From Chaunax sp. Z400 (lineage: Eukaryota > Chordata > Actinopteri > Lophiiformes > Chaunacidae), in NCBI GenBank assembly GCA_037577475.1, contig CM075204.1:5098855-5162854 (forward strand): a stretch of DNA of 64,000 nucleotides. Direction: 5' to 3'. The notes beneath the pieces were generated by a model. The model had not been told where the DNA came from. It was given only the letters and a program-made list of their open reading frames with translations, and searched no databases. The position numbers and the translations under genes are program-made. Positions 1 to 11,943 of this stretch are shown here, one piece after another; position 1 is the stretch's first letter, and the number at the start of each line of letters is the position of its first letter.

Positions 1-1458
1 ATCAAATATATGAAATGCCAGTAGGAAAAAGTACAAAATACTTTAAATGCAAATTATGAATTTAGTGAAATAAATAATAAATCAAAATGTTATAAAATAA
101 TATCAAAACAGTAATCACTTGTACCCAATGAAATATTTCAATGCAATGTACTTTGCGACACAATTTCTCTCTCACTCGCACTCTGCTTAACCAAATAATG
201 TTCTTTGAAATAAACATTGCAGGCCTGTGTCGATGCTTGTGAGCGTTGTGGTCTGAAAACTTTGTGACCGTTTCACTTGCAAAGCAAGGAGAAAAAAATA
301 AAAGTAGCACGTGCAAAAGTTACTCACAACCTCCCTTGAGCAGTCAGTTGAATAGTAGGGCGATGAGCTGGTGAAAACAATGAAGAGTGGGACAGCCAAG
401 AGAACTAGTGGTGGCTGATGGCATCAAACCAGCGGAGATGGCTGAAACCGGGATCTTCTATGCTCCAAAAAAGTCAAATCTCCTGGTCCTTCCTTCCTTG
501 AGCATACACAATTTCATTTTAGTCAATTTTCTTGTCTAAAAGTCCTTTAAAAAACTCATTTCGAGTTCATTTTAGTTTCACAGTAGCTTACACTTTGGCT
601 TTAGTTAGATTTAAAGACATGCAGCTCAGTCCAGAAAACATAGTCTATGCTAAAGTACTTCAGGTACGTGGATGTGGGACAGAAGGCTGGCCTCTGGCTA
701 ACAATCTCAGCTATTGGTGGCCCGCTGGTTCTTATCCTCCAGAATGAGCATGTTTCCCAATCCATCCATCTGCTGTCAGTATCTGCATGAGGCCATGCTC
801 ATATGGCACACATGCAAGTAAACACGGCTGAAATCATCTGTGTGTGTGTTTGTGTGAAGTAACACATGGGTGAGTCCAGCGGAGTGAAGAGTCATACCTC
901 TGGTTTTCAGCGTTGCAGGATTTTTATTTCCTCCACATTGCTTTGTGTGCTGCCTAAACAGAGGGCCTGTAGGGACACAGAGACACTCAGTTATTCATTG
1001 TCCCATTAAATTAAACATTGAATACTAACTGCATGTGCCAGCAACCGTCAGTCACACTTTTTTGCGAAAATGGGTCTTGCAAGTTTTTCCTGAGAATGTT
1101 TTTGGATGATGCCAAGTGACTGTCAGGACTCTCAACTTCTATTGGTGCAACTAATACCCTAGTAACGCATGAAACTGTGTGATAAAAGGAAGAGGTAGAC
1201 GAGCACAGATTGGTCGAGCTGGAAAAAATGAACCCAATCCACATAGAGAGACTAAATAAATAAATAAATGGGTAAATAATCTCACCTGACTAACACAGAA
1301 GCATGCCACTATGATGTGTCTAATATTCCAGCTGTTACGCACAGGTTGCTGCAAAGAGCACTGCCAGTTTTAATCAAAACTAGTAACAACTAGTAACAAC
1401 CAGTAACAAACAAGAGAGGGGCAGCAATGTAATGTGTTCTCATACGGTTCCATAATCC
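1..1458. other. AT-rich stretch with no recognised gene
   Basis: I see no coding exon with family motifs on either strand here. The open frames are short and lack conserved blocks. There is a brief GT-rich run near 840-860 and short direct repeats around 1,380-1,410. Confidence 0.5.
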
Positions 1459-1513
1459 ATGTTTTCATTGTGTTATGAGCTCCATATGAACACAGCTCCT
1501 TGTTCTCCCTCAG

Positions 1514-1865
1514 GCTTCAGATCCAGAAACCAGGTTCTAACGTGTGAACGAGGAGACGATGACTTCTCAGAGAAAACAGCCAGAAGACCAAAGAAGAACA
1601 AAAGTGAATGTTTCACAGATCATGCTATACGATTACGTAATAATGAATGAGATGCTGTTTTTAACTGAGTGCATCTGACAATCACAGTTTACATATACAG
1701 TCTGTACTGTAATGTAAGAAATTGTTGTTTTTATACTGTATATAGTGAACTTGTAGAACTTTTAGCTGCAGTCTATTTTTCATGTTGTATAGTTAGTACA
1801 GTGTGTAGTTTGTACAGTGTTTTCAGAGTGGCTGACGTATTGAAATAAATATTTTATCACGATAA
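1514..1865 (+). other. possible 3' terminal exon of an unknown gene
   Basis: A splice acceptor (pyrimidine-rich, ending CTCAG at 1513) is followed by an open frame of about 45 codons that ends near 1,650, and then by an AATAAA signal at 1844-1849. The peptide is rich in Lys, Arg and Glu and I do not recognise it. No partner exon is visible upstream in the window. It could be the last exon of a gene starting to the left, or chance. Confidence 0.25.
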
Positions 1866-2339
1866 AAATTCAGGGCATTGGTGTGACTTTTTAATGTAGT
1901 GCTTAAACAAAATATTCATAAAAATAAATATCCATAAGTTTGGATGCTGCCCTCATACTGTTAAAAGGACATCAGTCTATGTTTCCACGTCTTTTTCTTA
2001 CTTCTACATCTACTACTTACTAAAGTCTCTTAGTTGTTAGCTTCCCATCCTGTACTCTCTTCTTCCATCTTTGTTTTTACTTTGTCATTTTCCTCCTTTA
2101 ACTCTGGCTCACTTTTTTGGTATTCCCTGTTTCTTCTCCGTCGCTCCTCCACTGATAGCTGCTGCCGAGACAGAACCTTCCTAAATTACATGAGAGGAAA
2201 GTTATTATGAAATTGTGTACTATAAATTTAATTAGTTTAATTTTGGTGACATTTTATAAAATGATTCTGAAATGGTGCAGCTAAAGTCATCTGTGGTTTT
2301 CTTTTCTTTTTAACATCAATATGCATGATCTGTCAATGC

Positions 2340-2935
2340 AGCTACAGGGTGTATGGTTGGAAATATGTATGCAGATGATTTGGTGATGTCCATGTAGTTC
2401 TGGTCTTCAACAGGTATTGAGGACATGCTCTCAATATGGTACAGATTTTGACGTCACATTCAACTCAGATAAGAGTAATATTATGACAGTCAGTATGATT
2501 CAGTAGAGTGTTTTTGATGTGAATGTATTTCACATTGCTGACGCCCAACCTTAAATCTCCATCAACAGAGAAAACTCTCGCCGTGGTTGGGTCTACAAAT
2601 GAAGTAATGTGTCTGACAAGCACTTTAAAGCACTGCTCAATCAGAACCCCTCTAACAGAAAGTTGTGTGTTAAAATGGTAGGGTGTTTCTGGTCATTTGA
2701 AAAACATTTGTTTCTAGTGAATTTCTGTACGCATTTGACTTTTTTTTAAAAACTATCAATTTTTTCAGTAAGGAAGACAGAAAATGAGTCTTTCCTGATT
2801 TCTTCCTGTCTGGCATTGTCCTTAAAGTGTGTAATGAGGCTAAATATGTGGGACATATTTGAACTAATGATCTATCAGATGATAAGGACATTTACAGACA
2901 TGGCTCGTAAATTTGTTTATGCACATTTTAGAGTG
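2340..2935 (+). mobile_element. LINE reverse-transcriptase relic
   Basis: Around 2370 the plus strand reads YADDLVM, the catalytic YxDD block of a non-LTR reverse transcriptase. Around 2,830-2,900 a block reading NEAKYVGHI then LSDDKDIYRH matches the region that follows the palm domain in fish LINEs. Several stops and frameshifts lie between, so this is a dead fragment. It is cut at its 3' side by the Tc1-like sequence at about 2,938. The clade is not resolved by eye. Confidence 0.6.
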
Positions 2936-2937
2936 GC

Positions 2938-3203
2938 CTTTTATTGTGACCAGCCTAAGGCACACCTGTGCAATAATCATGCTGTCTAATCAGTATCTTG
3001 ATATGCCAAACCTGTCAGGTGGATGGATTATCTCAGCAAAGGAGAAGTGCTCACTAACACAGATTTAAACAAGTTTGTGAACAAAATTTGAGAGAAATAG
3101 GCCTTTTGTGTACATAGAAAAAGCTTTAGATCTTTGCTTTCAACACATGAAAAATTGGAGCTAAAACGAAAGTGTTGCATTTATATTTTTGTTCAGTATA
3201 GTT
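2938..3203. mobile_element. terminal part of a Tc1/mariner-type DNA element
   Basis: The stretch from about GTGACCAGCCTAAGGC to TTTTTGTTCAGTATA matches, as I recall it, the end of a widespread fish Tc1/mariner-like element (the blocks GGCACACCTGTGCAATAATC and GGATTATCTC). Only one end is seen and there is no transposase. It sits directly against the LINE relic, so it inserted into it. Confidence 0.55.
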
Positions 3204-3204
3204 C

Positions 3205-3740
3205 ACTAGACTTCAGATCATAGCTGCAGTTTGAACTTGAAAGTTGGACTTTAAGAGAAAAAATCAGGAAGAAATATAATGTGCATTATGTAAACTAATG
3301 TAGTCAAAGAGTGACCGACTGAGAATTACTATATAAACCAGTTGCTGCAAATGAAACAGCATATAGGCGACACATTATTTGATCATATCAGAAAGTCTTC
3401 CTTCAAGGCAGTAGTGGTGAGCTGAAGACACCTGTAACCACCTTTTATCTCATGGATGACAAAAGTGACACTAAACGCCTCTTTTTGCTAACAATCTCCA
3501 TTAAAAAACTGTTTTTCAGTTTGAAAATAGTGTCATGGCCACCAGAGCACAGGATTAGACCAGAACCAATTTATTGTGACAATAATCACAGTCACATAGT
3601 TAATGTATTGATTATTATAGAGCAAGGCATCACAAAATTATCAATTATGTTTTATTAAATATAGACGTTTAAATCCCTACATGCTGTTTTGGCTCTGGCC
3701 ACTAGAGGGAGCCAGTGAGCCCCTGAACCGAGAGGAGACT
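3205..3740. other. no recognised feature
   Basis: AT-rich sequence. The only open frame (3,452-3,658) has no family motif, and I see no repeat or gene here. Confidence 0.4.
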
Positions 3741-3781
3741 TTTGGTCATGAAACCTAACATGATGTATTTTTCATTTTCAG

Positions 3782-4455
3782 ACACTCCTGAGTGTAAAGC
3801 CCAAAATGAAGGAGGACACCTCATCTGTTGTCCAGAGGGCAGTCAACGGAGTATTACCCTGGAACCTACACTCCACCAAAGGTTAAAGCCTAATAAGAAG
3901 GAGGACACCTCATCTGTTGTCCAGAGGGCAGTCAACGGAGCTTCTACCCTGGAACCTACACTCCACCAAAGGTTAAAGCCTAATAAGAAGGAGGACACCC
4001 CATCTGTTGTCCAGAGGGCAGTCACTGGAGCTTCTACCCTGGAACCTACACTCCACTAAAGGGTAAAGCCTAATATGAAGGGGGACACCCCATCTGTTGT
4101 CCAGAGGGCAGTCATCGGATCGTCTACCCGGGAGCCTACGGTCCACAAGAGAACACAGCGGAAGTTTGAAGATTGGAGTTTCCACCCCAGCAAAGCTGTC
4201 ATAATAATGGGGGATTCCAATCTCGCTCGGGTCCCTGAGTTTTCGTCTGAGCACGTACAGATGGACAGCAATCCAGGGGCCCGATTTGACCATCTCACAG
4301 AAATGCTGAGAAAGGTTCCAGCAACCAAGTCTGTGAAGACAGTTGTGTTGTCGGCGACAAGGAGACATAGGATAAGAAATTCAAACTATGCTGAATATAT
4401 TGTGTGTTTTTATGCAGGCCGAGACTTTTTGACTCCAACCCAGGAAATGGTTTAG
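3782..4455 (+). pseudogene. repeat-bearing SGNH/GDSN-like coding fragment
   Basis: An acceptor-like TTTTCATTTTCAG ends at 3781. The following frame carries near-identical 30-residue repeats (core KPNKKEDTSSVVQRAV), with a stop at the end of the third unit (about 4,058). A new frame then runs from about 4,075 to 4,455. After the repeats it reads VIIMGDSNLARVPEF, then PGARFDHL and KTVVLSATRRHR. GDSN followed by a Leu/Val-rich strand resembles the first block of SGNH-type hydrolases, which occur in ORF1 proteins of fish retroelements. Conservation stops at about 4,370, and no catalytic DxxH block is seen. I read it as a broken retroelement ORF or a decayed gene derived from one. Confidence 0.45.
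3800..4141 (+). repeat. 90-bp coding minisatellite, about four units
   Basis: Units share GAGGACACCTCATCTGTTGT and CCAGAGGGCAGTCAACGGA and recur every 90 bp, an exact multiple of three, so each unit encodes the same 30 residues. Later units differ by a few substitutions. Confidence 0.85.
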
Positions 4456-6460
4456 TTTGATAACATTTGTAGGAGTCCAGTAAATCCCATGGATAAAGTT
4501 TAATGTGGACATGTCTCACTCATATCAGTTGTCATATTTCTTAACCATCATTAAACATCTTCCAATGACAAACAGGCATTTTTATTGTTAAACATCCCAT
4601 AATGATTCCAAGAAGCAGACTTTAATGATTTATGGACATTTCTTTGTCCATGGATGTTTTTTCCCTCTGAATTGTCATCCTTTCCTATCAGTGTATAGCT
4701 CTAAACATGCATTATGGTATGAAAACCAGAATGGGGTACATCTTTTGCACATGACATGCTTTCTGGTCCTGCAGTCCCCTCTCTGTGGTCCTTGCTGGGA
4801 TGTTGTCGGTTGTTCCTGTTCAGGGACATTGGGGAGAGGGGGTTGTCTCCTCCCCCTTCTCTTGGGAGGGTCTCTTGATGTTGTGGGCTTGGTGGAGGTC
4901 TTGGAAGAGACGTCTGTGTGTCGTCCCTAACAGTCGACCTGTTTTTAACTTTTAGTGGAGCAACATTATTTACAGCAGATGACAAGCCGCTGTTGGAATT
5001 TATACCGTATCAACACTTGTGATGAAGACACATATGAATAAACTTGACTTGGCATGTACCATATGATATAACATGAGCTGTGTTTCAAAACATAACACTG
5101 CAAACCACTAAGGATCTGATAAATGTCATTCTTAAAGGGAGTTAAGGCACAGTCATTCAGTAAATGTGTAAATCCATAGGGCATGACAGTAATTCAAAGT
5201 CTACATTCACAGTCAGTCATTATAACTTCTTTTTTCAAAGGGGCTGCTTAATGTAATGTAATACCTTTGTGAAGTGTTTGTATGGTATTTCTTTTGTTTG
5301 TAGAATAAACTGATCATTGATTAAATACTAGTCAAAGAAAGAGATTATATTTATACACTTGCTCCATACAGGCAGAGAACAATGACAATGAATGTTGGCA
5401 TTGAAAATAAATTGAAAAACTGAAAGACTTCAAACCTGTTGTGTGTGTGTGTGGGTGGCGTTGCCTCCAGCTACAAAGGGGCCCACTCTGCCTGACTGAA
5501 TATTTTGTTGATTAGTTAAATATTTTGAACTAGACAGCAATCAGAGCACAAACAAGGTGATGTCATCGCACGTAAAACAGCAACAGTTCCATGATCGTTT
5601 GAAGCTCATAATATGACTCTGCACCATGAAAACCTGACCCTATAATTTGGAATCACATCGTTATTGTTATTAGTTTGATAGTTATTCAAGAAAAATGATA
5701 TCTCACTAATGTCGGTTTTCTTCTGGATCTAGCTCCAAAATGTAATATTTTCTTGCATGGCCCCATTCTTCCACCCAGTTTCATGGTAATCTATCAAGTG
5801 GAATAAACGTTCCAAAAACCCCTACCCCCTCCACCCCTTTATACAGATATTTATTTATATAGATATAATAGTCATTTATGTGTGATAAACATAATAAAGC
5901 CCTATCTCCCAACGCTAAAGAAAGTGAGAAAGATCCCGACTCCAGATCCACTCCAAAATGGGTTCTTCCTGTTATTCCGGTCACATGCCCAACCCTCCCA
6001 TCACGTTTCACAAAAATCCATCAAGGAGCTTTTGTGTCATCCTGCTAACAGGGAAACATACATAAACAAACACGTGAAAAGATAAAAACCTTGGTGCAGG
6101 TAATAAAGAATCACATTATGTCCGTGTCCTCTGTTAAGATGACCCTGAACCCCCACCACTGCCAAGGGGTTCTCCTCTTGTGCAACAAACAGCACCATCT
6201 GCAGCCCCATCTGTGCCTTGTTTGGATTGTATTTTATTTATTATTATTATTATAATATTGTAATATATTATTTTGGCTGCCTGGAGTTTAAAAGTTTGCA
6301 GCTTTCCTGCTTTTTCTGTTTATCTTGCTTTTCCAAACAACAAATGTGGCCAGATCAGAGCATTTCTAAAATCAATTTAAAATCAAGAACTGATGTAACA
6401 TCATTACTGATGTCTGTCACTGTCTCTCTCTCTCTGGACAAGGTGTATGTGTCTGACTGT
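4456..6460. other. intergenic DNA with a SINE-type tail
   Basis: No gene is recognised. A short GT run lies at about 5,438-5,452. Around 5,990-6,065 the sequence CACAAAAATCCATCAAGGAG, followed by GTCATCCTGCTAACAGG, resembles the tail shared by many fish SINE and RTE repeats. The open frames here carry no conserved motif. Confidence 0.4.
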
Positions 6461-6464
6461 GTAG

Positions 6465-7167
6465 CTAGCCTTAGTTAGTTTTGTTTTAAAAGACCATCTA
6501 TATAATCTGTAAATGGACTAGGATAAATCTGTAGTTAGTTATGTTTTAAATGACCAACTATATAATCTGTAAATGGACTAGGATAAATCTGTAGTTATGT
6601 TTTAAATGACCAACTATATAATCTGTAAATGGACTAGGATAAATCTGTAGTTATGTTTTCAATGGGCAACTATATAATCTGTAAATGGACTAGGATAAAT
6701 CTGTAGTTATGTTTTAAATGACCAACTATATAATCTGTAAATGGACTAGGATAAATCTGTAGTTATGTTTTAAATGACCAACTATATAATCTGTAAATGG
6801 ACTAAGATAAATCTGTAGTTAGTTATGTTTTAAATGACCAACTATATAATCTGTAAATGGACTAGGATAAATCTGTAGTTATGTTTTCAATGGGCAACTA
6901 TATAATCTGTAAATGGACTAGGATAAATCTGTAGTTATGTTTTAAATGACCATCTATATAATCTGTAAATGGACTAGGATAAATCTGTAGTTATGTTTTA
7001 AATGACCAACTATATAATCTGTAAATGGACTAGGATAAATCTGTAGTTATGTTTTAAATGACCATCTATATAATCTGTAAATGGACTAGGATAAATCTGT
7101 AGTTATGTTTTAAATGACCAACTATATAATCTGTAAATGGACTAGGATAAATCTGTAGTTAGTTATG
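6465..7167. repeat. tandem array, 56-60 bp unit, about 12 copies
   Basis: The unit begins ATAAATCTGTAGTTATG and ends CTGTAAATGGACTAGG. Most units are 56 bp; some are 60 bp through an extra TTAG. Two units share the variant CAATGGGCAACT in place of AAATGACCAACT, which suggests that blocks of units were copied together. It lies upstream of the possible exon at 7,368. Confidence 0.92.
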
Positions 7168-7171
7168 TCTT

Positions 7172-7292
7172 GAGTGTATGATATATGATTATGTATGACG
7201 AGTGTATGATATATGATTATGTATGATGAGTACATGATGTATGATTATGTATGACGAGTGTATGATATATGATTATGTATGACGAGTGTATG
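7172..7292. repeat. 28-bp tandem repeat, about four copies
   Basis: Units of the form GAGTGTATGATATATGATTA followed by TGTATGAC follow directly on the larger array. One unit has the variant GAGTACATGATGTATG. Confidence 0.85.
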
Positions 7293-7367
7293 ATTAAGTA
7301 AGTGTTTCACTTACTTTATATGAACGTTTTTTTTTTTAAACTTAGTCTCTCTCTTGTCTCTCCTCAG

Positions 7368-7515
7368 ACCTCAGCAGGACGATGTCTCCATGAGAGGAGA
7401 GGAGGAGCAGCAGTGCTACAGATGCAGACAGGCCTCCTGATGATCAGCTGTCATCTGCTAGGCAGCTATTTTAATATTTAAGTCCTGTGTGCAATAAAAC
7501 TTAGGCTCTCCAAGA
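7368..7515 (+). other. possible 3' terminal exon with polyadenylation signal
   Basis: A strong acceptor (CTCTTGTCTCTCCTCAG, ending at 7367) precedes a short open stretch containing ATGAGAGGAGAGGAGGAGCA, with stops after about 25 codons in each plausible frame. An AATAAA at 7493-7498 follows. The product is not recognised. The tandem arrays just upstream would lie in its intron. Confidence 0.3.
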
Positions 7516-8320
7516 TTTCACCTCTTCGTTGTCTTTCTTACAATAACTCCCTGCTTTTATAGCTCCAGAACCTGGGGACAGCAACTGATAGATAGCTTCT
7601 CTGTCTTAGAGCATTTCAATTTTCACTTTCAAAAATATTACTTTAAATCCTGAATCTTCCACTCATAAATGTAAATAGTCACAGGTTTCAGGCATTTTAC
7701 ACAAGTTCAAAACTGAGGTGAAACACTAAAAACACTTCAACATTGTTTTGTCTCATGAAATCAATAAAATACACTTTTATATATTTTGATGCTTTAATTT
7801 TGAATGTCTTCACCGGAACTGTTGAGGTACGGGTGAATGGCCACCTCCTGTGGTCATTATCCATAATTGCACTTGTTTAATTTTAATGTCTGTCTCCAAA
7901 AACATAGACGATACAGATTGACTTGGACAACATTTATTAAAAGAATAAAGAAAGAAAGAAAGAGTGTCTTCTCCTTTTGTCTGAATGTCCTGTGCAGTGA
8001 AATCATTGTTTCGTGCACATTTCTGCTCAAAGTACCGTCAGATAATATGAGATTAAAGGAATCCTGGTGCCTTGAGTCACATCAGAAGTGTTATAATTCA
8101 GAGCCCCAAACATCCTTCACAGGTAGGTTTTTGAATGTGATATTTCACGTATCCTCTTAAATATCTAGGAATGCCATGAAATTTGATACCAGCATTTATG
8201 TTGCCATCAGGATTAAGCTTTACACATTTAGAAAAGTTCTTATTTGGTGAAATATTTAATATTCTAGTCATATTTAAATACTTGATGGATGTATGAATAG
8301 AGCTATAATTGCATATCATG

Positions 8321-9577
8321 TCATTGAGTTTGGATAGCGCGCCTAGTTAGGATGCTGCTGCAGTCCCAGCATACCTGTTTCAGGTATGCTGGGACTGAGC
8401 CAGTCACTAAGCTGCTATTAATAAATGCTAAAGTGCATGGACCAATAACACCAAAGACCTCAATAAAAGGTCTGGTGGGGATGATGTCAGAGTTGCATTT
8501 AGTTGGTTTCAAACCATCAACAATTGCAGTTAGTGCTGAAAGGGAGACAGGTTCAAGCTGTGATAAGGTAGATGACAGAGAGAGCAATGTGATAGGATCA
8601 CATGAAAAAGACGGAATATATGATCTGAGTTGAGTCATTTTGTTTTGGAAAAAATTCAAGAAATTGTCACACATTTCAGAAGAGATACCTAAATAAATGG
8701 GGGTAGGGGGATTAATGACAGAGTCGATAATACTGAATAAAATTTTTGATCTATGGCTGTGAGTTGAAATCAAATGTGAAAAATATGTGTTACGTGAAGC
8801 CTTAACTGCATTTTGATAATTAGTGAGGTTAGTTTTCATGACTTCATATGACACATGTAGTCTATCTTTCTTCCACTTCCGCTCTGCTCTCCTACATTCT
8901 TGTCTGAGGGCCCGAGTCGTCACATTTAGCCGTGGCTGAGGTTTGGGTTTGGGGCGGGAAGACCTCAAGGGGGCAACAGCGTTAAGGATGGTAGAGCAGG
9001 TATGATTGAATGAAGACAGGATATCAGCAGTACAAAGGTGAGATGGATGAATATCACTGAGGTAGATCAGAGAAGAATCCATAAAAGCAGAAGTAAATTG
9101 TTCAGCTGTTTTAGAGGTGATTAATCGAGACCTCTGGGTAGGAACATAAGCATTGGAGATTAAAGCAGGAAGGCACATTTCAAAGACAATGGGTGAGTGG
9201 TCAGAGAAAGTTGGATCACAAATATTAGATATATGTAAAGAAATACCAGTTGACAGAACAAGGTCAAGAGTGTGACCCAGGTCCTGGGTGGGGTCTGTTA
9301 TCAGCTGGTCCAGGTTGAAAGAGTCAATGAGGTTTAAAAAGTCTTTAACCATAGGCTTAGAAGGACAGCAGACATGAATGTTAAAATCACCAAATATTAA
9401 AATGTTCTCATATTTTGGGATAGTATCAGCTAAAAATTCAGAAAATTCCTGGAGAAAATTGTTGTTGGATTTTGGAGGGCGATAGACCAATACACAGAGT
9501 ATTCTGTGTGATTTATGAAATTCAAAGAGTTGTAGCTCAAAGCTAGGAAAAGGGTCAATATTCACCTGACGGCACAT
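8321..9577 (-). pseudogene. LINE ORF2 fragment: AP endonuclease plus start of RT
   Basis: The 418-codon frame shows the endonuclease blocks VLVYRPPKSN, ILIFGDFNIH and SDHSPIVFEM, the order seen in CR1/L2 ORF2 proteins. It then enters the reverse-transcriptase N-terminus (DGLKPTKCNSDIIP, INSSLVTGSVPAYLKQ) and ends before any FADD-type motif. Upstream (9,578-9,730) the endonuclease continues in other frames (ETWLTTEP-like and RGGGLA-like blocks), so there is at least one frameshift. The fragment cannot encode an active polymerase. Confidence 0.8.
8361..8397. repeat. perfect 17-bp inverted repeat, 3-bp loop
   Basis: CAGTCCCAGCATACCTG (8361-8377), TTT, then CAGGTATGCTGGGACTG (8381-8397). The arms match exactly. 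It lies at the point where the LINE ORF2 loses homology. Confidence 0.95.
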
Positions 9578-10050
9578 GTACTTATTGTTAAAAACTGAAG
9601 CCAGTCCTCCTCCTCTACCCTTTAACCTGGGAGAATTTCTATAAGAACAATTTGGAGGAACAAGTTCAGAGAATGCACTATAGGCTCAGTAGTGAGCCAA
9701 GTCTCAGTCACACAGAGGAGGTCCAATCCCTGCCAGCAGAAGAAGTCATGAATTATGAAAGTGACCTTTCATTTATTAGGACCATTCTGATTACTTCAGA
9801 TTTATCAGCTGTTTTGGTTGCATGACTCAGCGGCCGGAGATTACGGAAATCAACCCCACATCAAATGATCAGGTTGGGATGTGGTGACAGGGTGCCTGGA
9901 AACTCTCCGTGAGATTATGGTCTGTATGTGGAACTGGGCCAATGGAGAAAGTGATGAGCGATGACTGTGGGAGGAGCTAGTGATCTGGATGTTTGTTTGT
10001 CGAGCAGCTGTAGAAGAAGAGAGTGAGGCACACGTGTGAGATGTAAACAG

Positions 10051-10540
10051 TCAGTCCCGTGGGAGGGACTGAACTGCGTAATGAAAGTTGTCGGACAGAG
10101 CTATCGAACCAAGCTTACTCAGGTGTAGCCCGTCTCCTTTGAAAAGGCCACCACGGTTCCAAAACAGGTTCAAATGATGTATAAAACCAGCACTGAGATC
10201 TACAGGTTGACTGCAGCCAGCTGTGGAGACTGAGGATCCTGCTGAATCGACCGACTCCGCGGCCAAGAGGGAGAATGGGACCAGATAAAAACACAGATTT
10301 TCCACAGGATTTAAGATGGTCTATGAGCTGGTTAAAATCAGATTTAGTCAGTTCGGACTGTTGCAGGGCAGTGTCGTTGGTACCTACATGAAGAAGAATT
10401 CTAAAGACTGTGTTGGGGAGTGTCGGCAGAAGTGCTATGAGTTTAACCAGAATATCTGGAGCGGTAGCACCAGGAAAACAGGGAGTGATTGCATAATAGA
10501 AGCGAATGTGATGTTGTGATGATGTGATGTTTGACGGCAT
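10051..10540 (-). pseudogene. LINE ORF1 fragment with SGNH-esterase motifs
   Basis: One minus-strand frame (10,540-10,115) reads ILLHVGTNDTA and then VFLSGPILPLGRG, the G-x-N-D block and the following strand of an SGNH hydrolase. A second frame (10,305-10,051) supplies FWNRGGLFKGDGLHLSKLG, carrying the D-x-x-H catalytic end block. The two overlap, so a frameshift splits one domain. Such esterases are typical of CR1/L2 ORF1. The first GDS block would lie upstream at about 10,700 but is degraded. Confidence 0.65.
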
Positions 10541-10923
10541 GCTGAGAGGTAATAAGTAGCAAAAAGTATTTCAAAAGTCATTAAAACACAGGATTATATT
10601 CGGCTAGCCTAGTCACACGGCTAAACAAAGAAAGTGAAACTTTCAGCCTCTCCTTAGCATCGATAGCTGATCAGAACAATCAGGGTTCCGTTGAAAATGA
10701 GACTCATTTGGTGTAGAATCAAGCTCTCCAGGAGAAACACTCGGGTCAGTTATTAAATAGTAGAACTATCCATTTTTGTCGTTCTGAAGGAGCGATGCAC
10801 CACCTCACATCACCTCCACACACCTGACCTCCACTCTTCCGCTGCAGCAGTTTAGGAAACAACCTGTTTAAACTTGAATCCTGCAGTAAAATATGGGATT
10901 AAAGTGATTTTCTTCAAGTGATA

Positions 10924-11545
10924 CTCAGGGCCGGCTCGAGGCTTTTTGGTTGTGCAGACCTCACTGCCAATGCTATTGACTGTTGTCAATGCCTGATCAA
11001 TCTAACTCACCCATTATCAACTTTATTTGTGTCTGTGTTGCTGACGTCATACTGTACCAATGTCAGCCTGACATGTTTTTACCCCTCTATGGTTTTATTC
11101 TTAGAGCGGCCTGGTGTTCATTTGAACTTTAATGGTTAGACAGCACTATGTGCCGTATTGAATGTGGTTTAATAGAAAGTAACATAAGAAATCAGTAGAC
11201 AATGCATCTACTGCACATAAGGTCACCACTTTAATTGTTTTTTTGAATGAATGAATGAAATGAACTGTATCTTCTTATATAGAGAATAAGTGTAAGTGTA
11301 AAACACAACAATACTAAATGAATTAAATAGATCAGAATAACCTGAAACAACAACAGTAGTTCAAGAATGAAATATAAAGCCGAATAATTCGTTTTTAAAA
11401 CTATGTACAGATGTTCAAACGATTCTGATGAATTCCAAAAATGTACTCCTCTTAATTCTTCGTCTTACTAACGACCCCTACATTAGAGTCAAGCTGGACA
11501 TTTGAAATGCTTTTGGGGCCCCCTGGTGGCCACATGGGCCCTAAG
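10924..11545. mobile_element. possible hAT-like repeat
   Basis: The left edge CAGGGCCGGCTCGAGGC resembles the CAGGG-type ends of hAT elements in fish. Near 11,515-11,550 a CCCTGGTGGCCACATGGGCC...AGCAGCCGCTC block is of the kind often seen in such repeats. I see no transposase and no clear matching right end. Confidence 0.25.
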
Positions 11546-11817
11546 CAGCCGCTCAGGTGGCTGATATGTCTGATATATGTCTGATATTATCAAAAGAGCC
11601 CGACATACTGTATCAGATACAGTAACAGCGCTGCTGAACTGCTTCATTGGGTCTTATTATCTGTATATTATGTTGTTCGGACAGTTCATGAGATTTGGCC
11701 CCAAACATGTTTTAATAATGAGACATAATGTCACTGTTTCTGTTTTCAGGAACCATGAAATTACGTCATGTGTTCATTTCTGATTTGAGTTGTTTGGATT
11801 TGAATGATATTTAAGTT

Positions 11818-11866
11818 CCGTCACGTCACGTTACGTTACGTTACGTTACGTCAAGTTACGTTATCT
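11818..11866. repeat. (ACGTT)n pentanucleotide repeat in the 5' flank of the kinase gene
   Basis: A run of CGTCA and CGTTA units lies about 80 bp upstream of the kinase start codon. Each unit carries an ACGT core, so CREB/bZIP binding is conceivable but not shown. Downstream, CAGTTTCTGTCATTTC resembles an ISRE only loosely. Confidence 0.7.
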
Positions 11867-11943
11867 GCCAGTTAGTGAACAGACGAAGTGACACCGCGGA
11901 CAGTTTCTGTCATTTCATTTGGTTTTTTCTGTTCGAGAGAGAA

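Larger units (their letters stand above)
8321..10900 (-). mobile_element. CR1/L2-type LINE, 5' and middle part, lacking the RT core
   Basis: Read on the minus strand, the element runs from about 10,900 to 8,321. It has an ORF1 with an SGNH-esterase-like domain (10,540-10,051) and an ORF2 with an apurinic-type endonuclease (9,730-8,321). ORF2 stops early in the reverse-transcriptase domain, so the 3' end is missing. LINEs are usually shortened at the 5' end, so this is unusual. The break lies beside a short perfect palindrome at 8,361-8,397. Confidence 0.75.

Noticed and set aside
6465..7292. CRISPR-like array
   Set aside because: Units repeat head to tail without unique spacers, and the DNA is eukaryotic.
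8352..8633. Plus-strand frame over the LINE
   Set aside because: Antisense of the ORF2 fragment.
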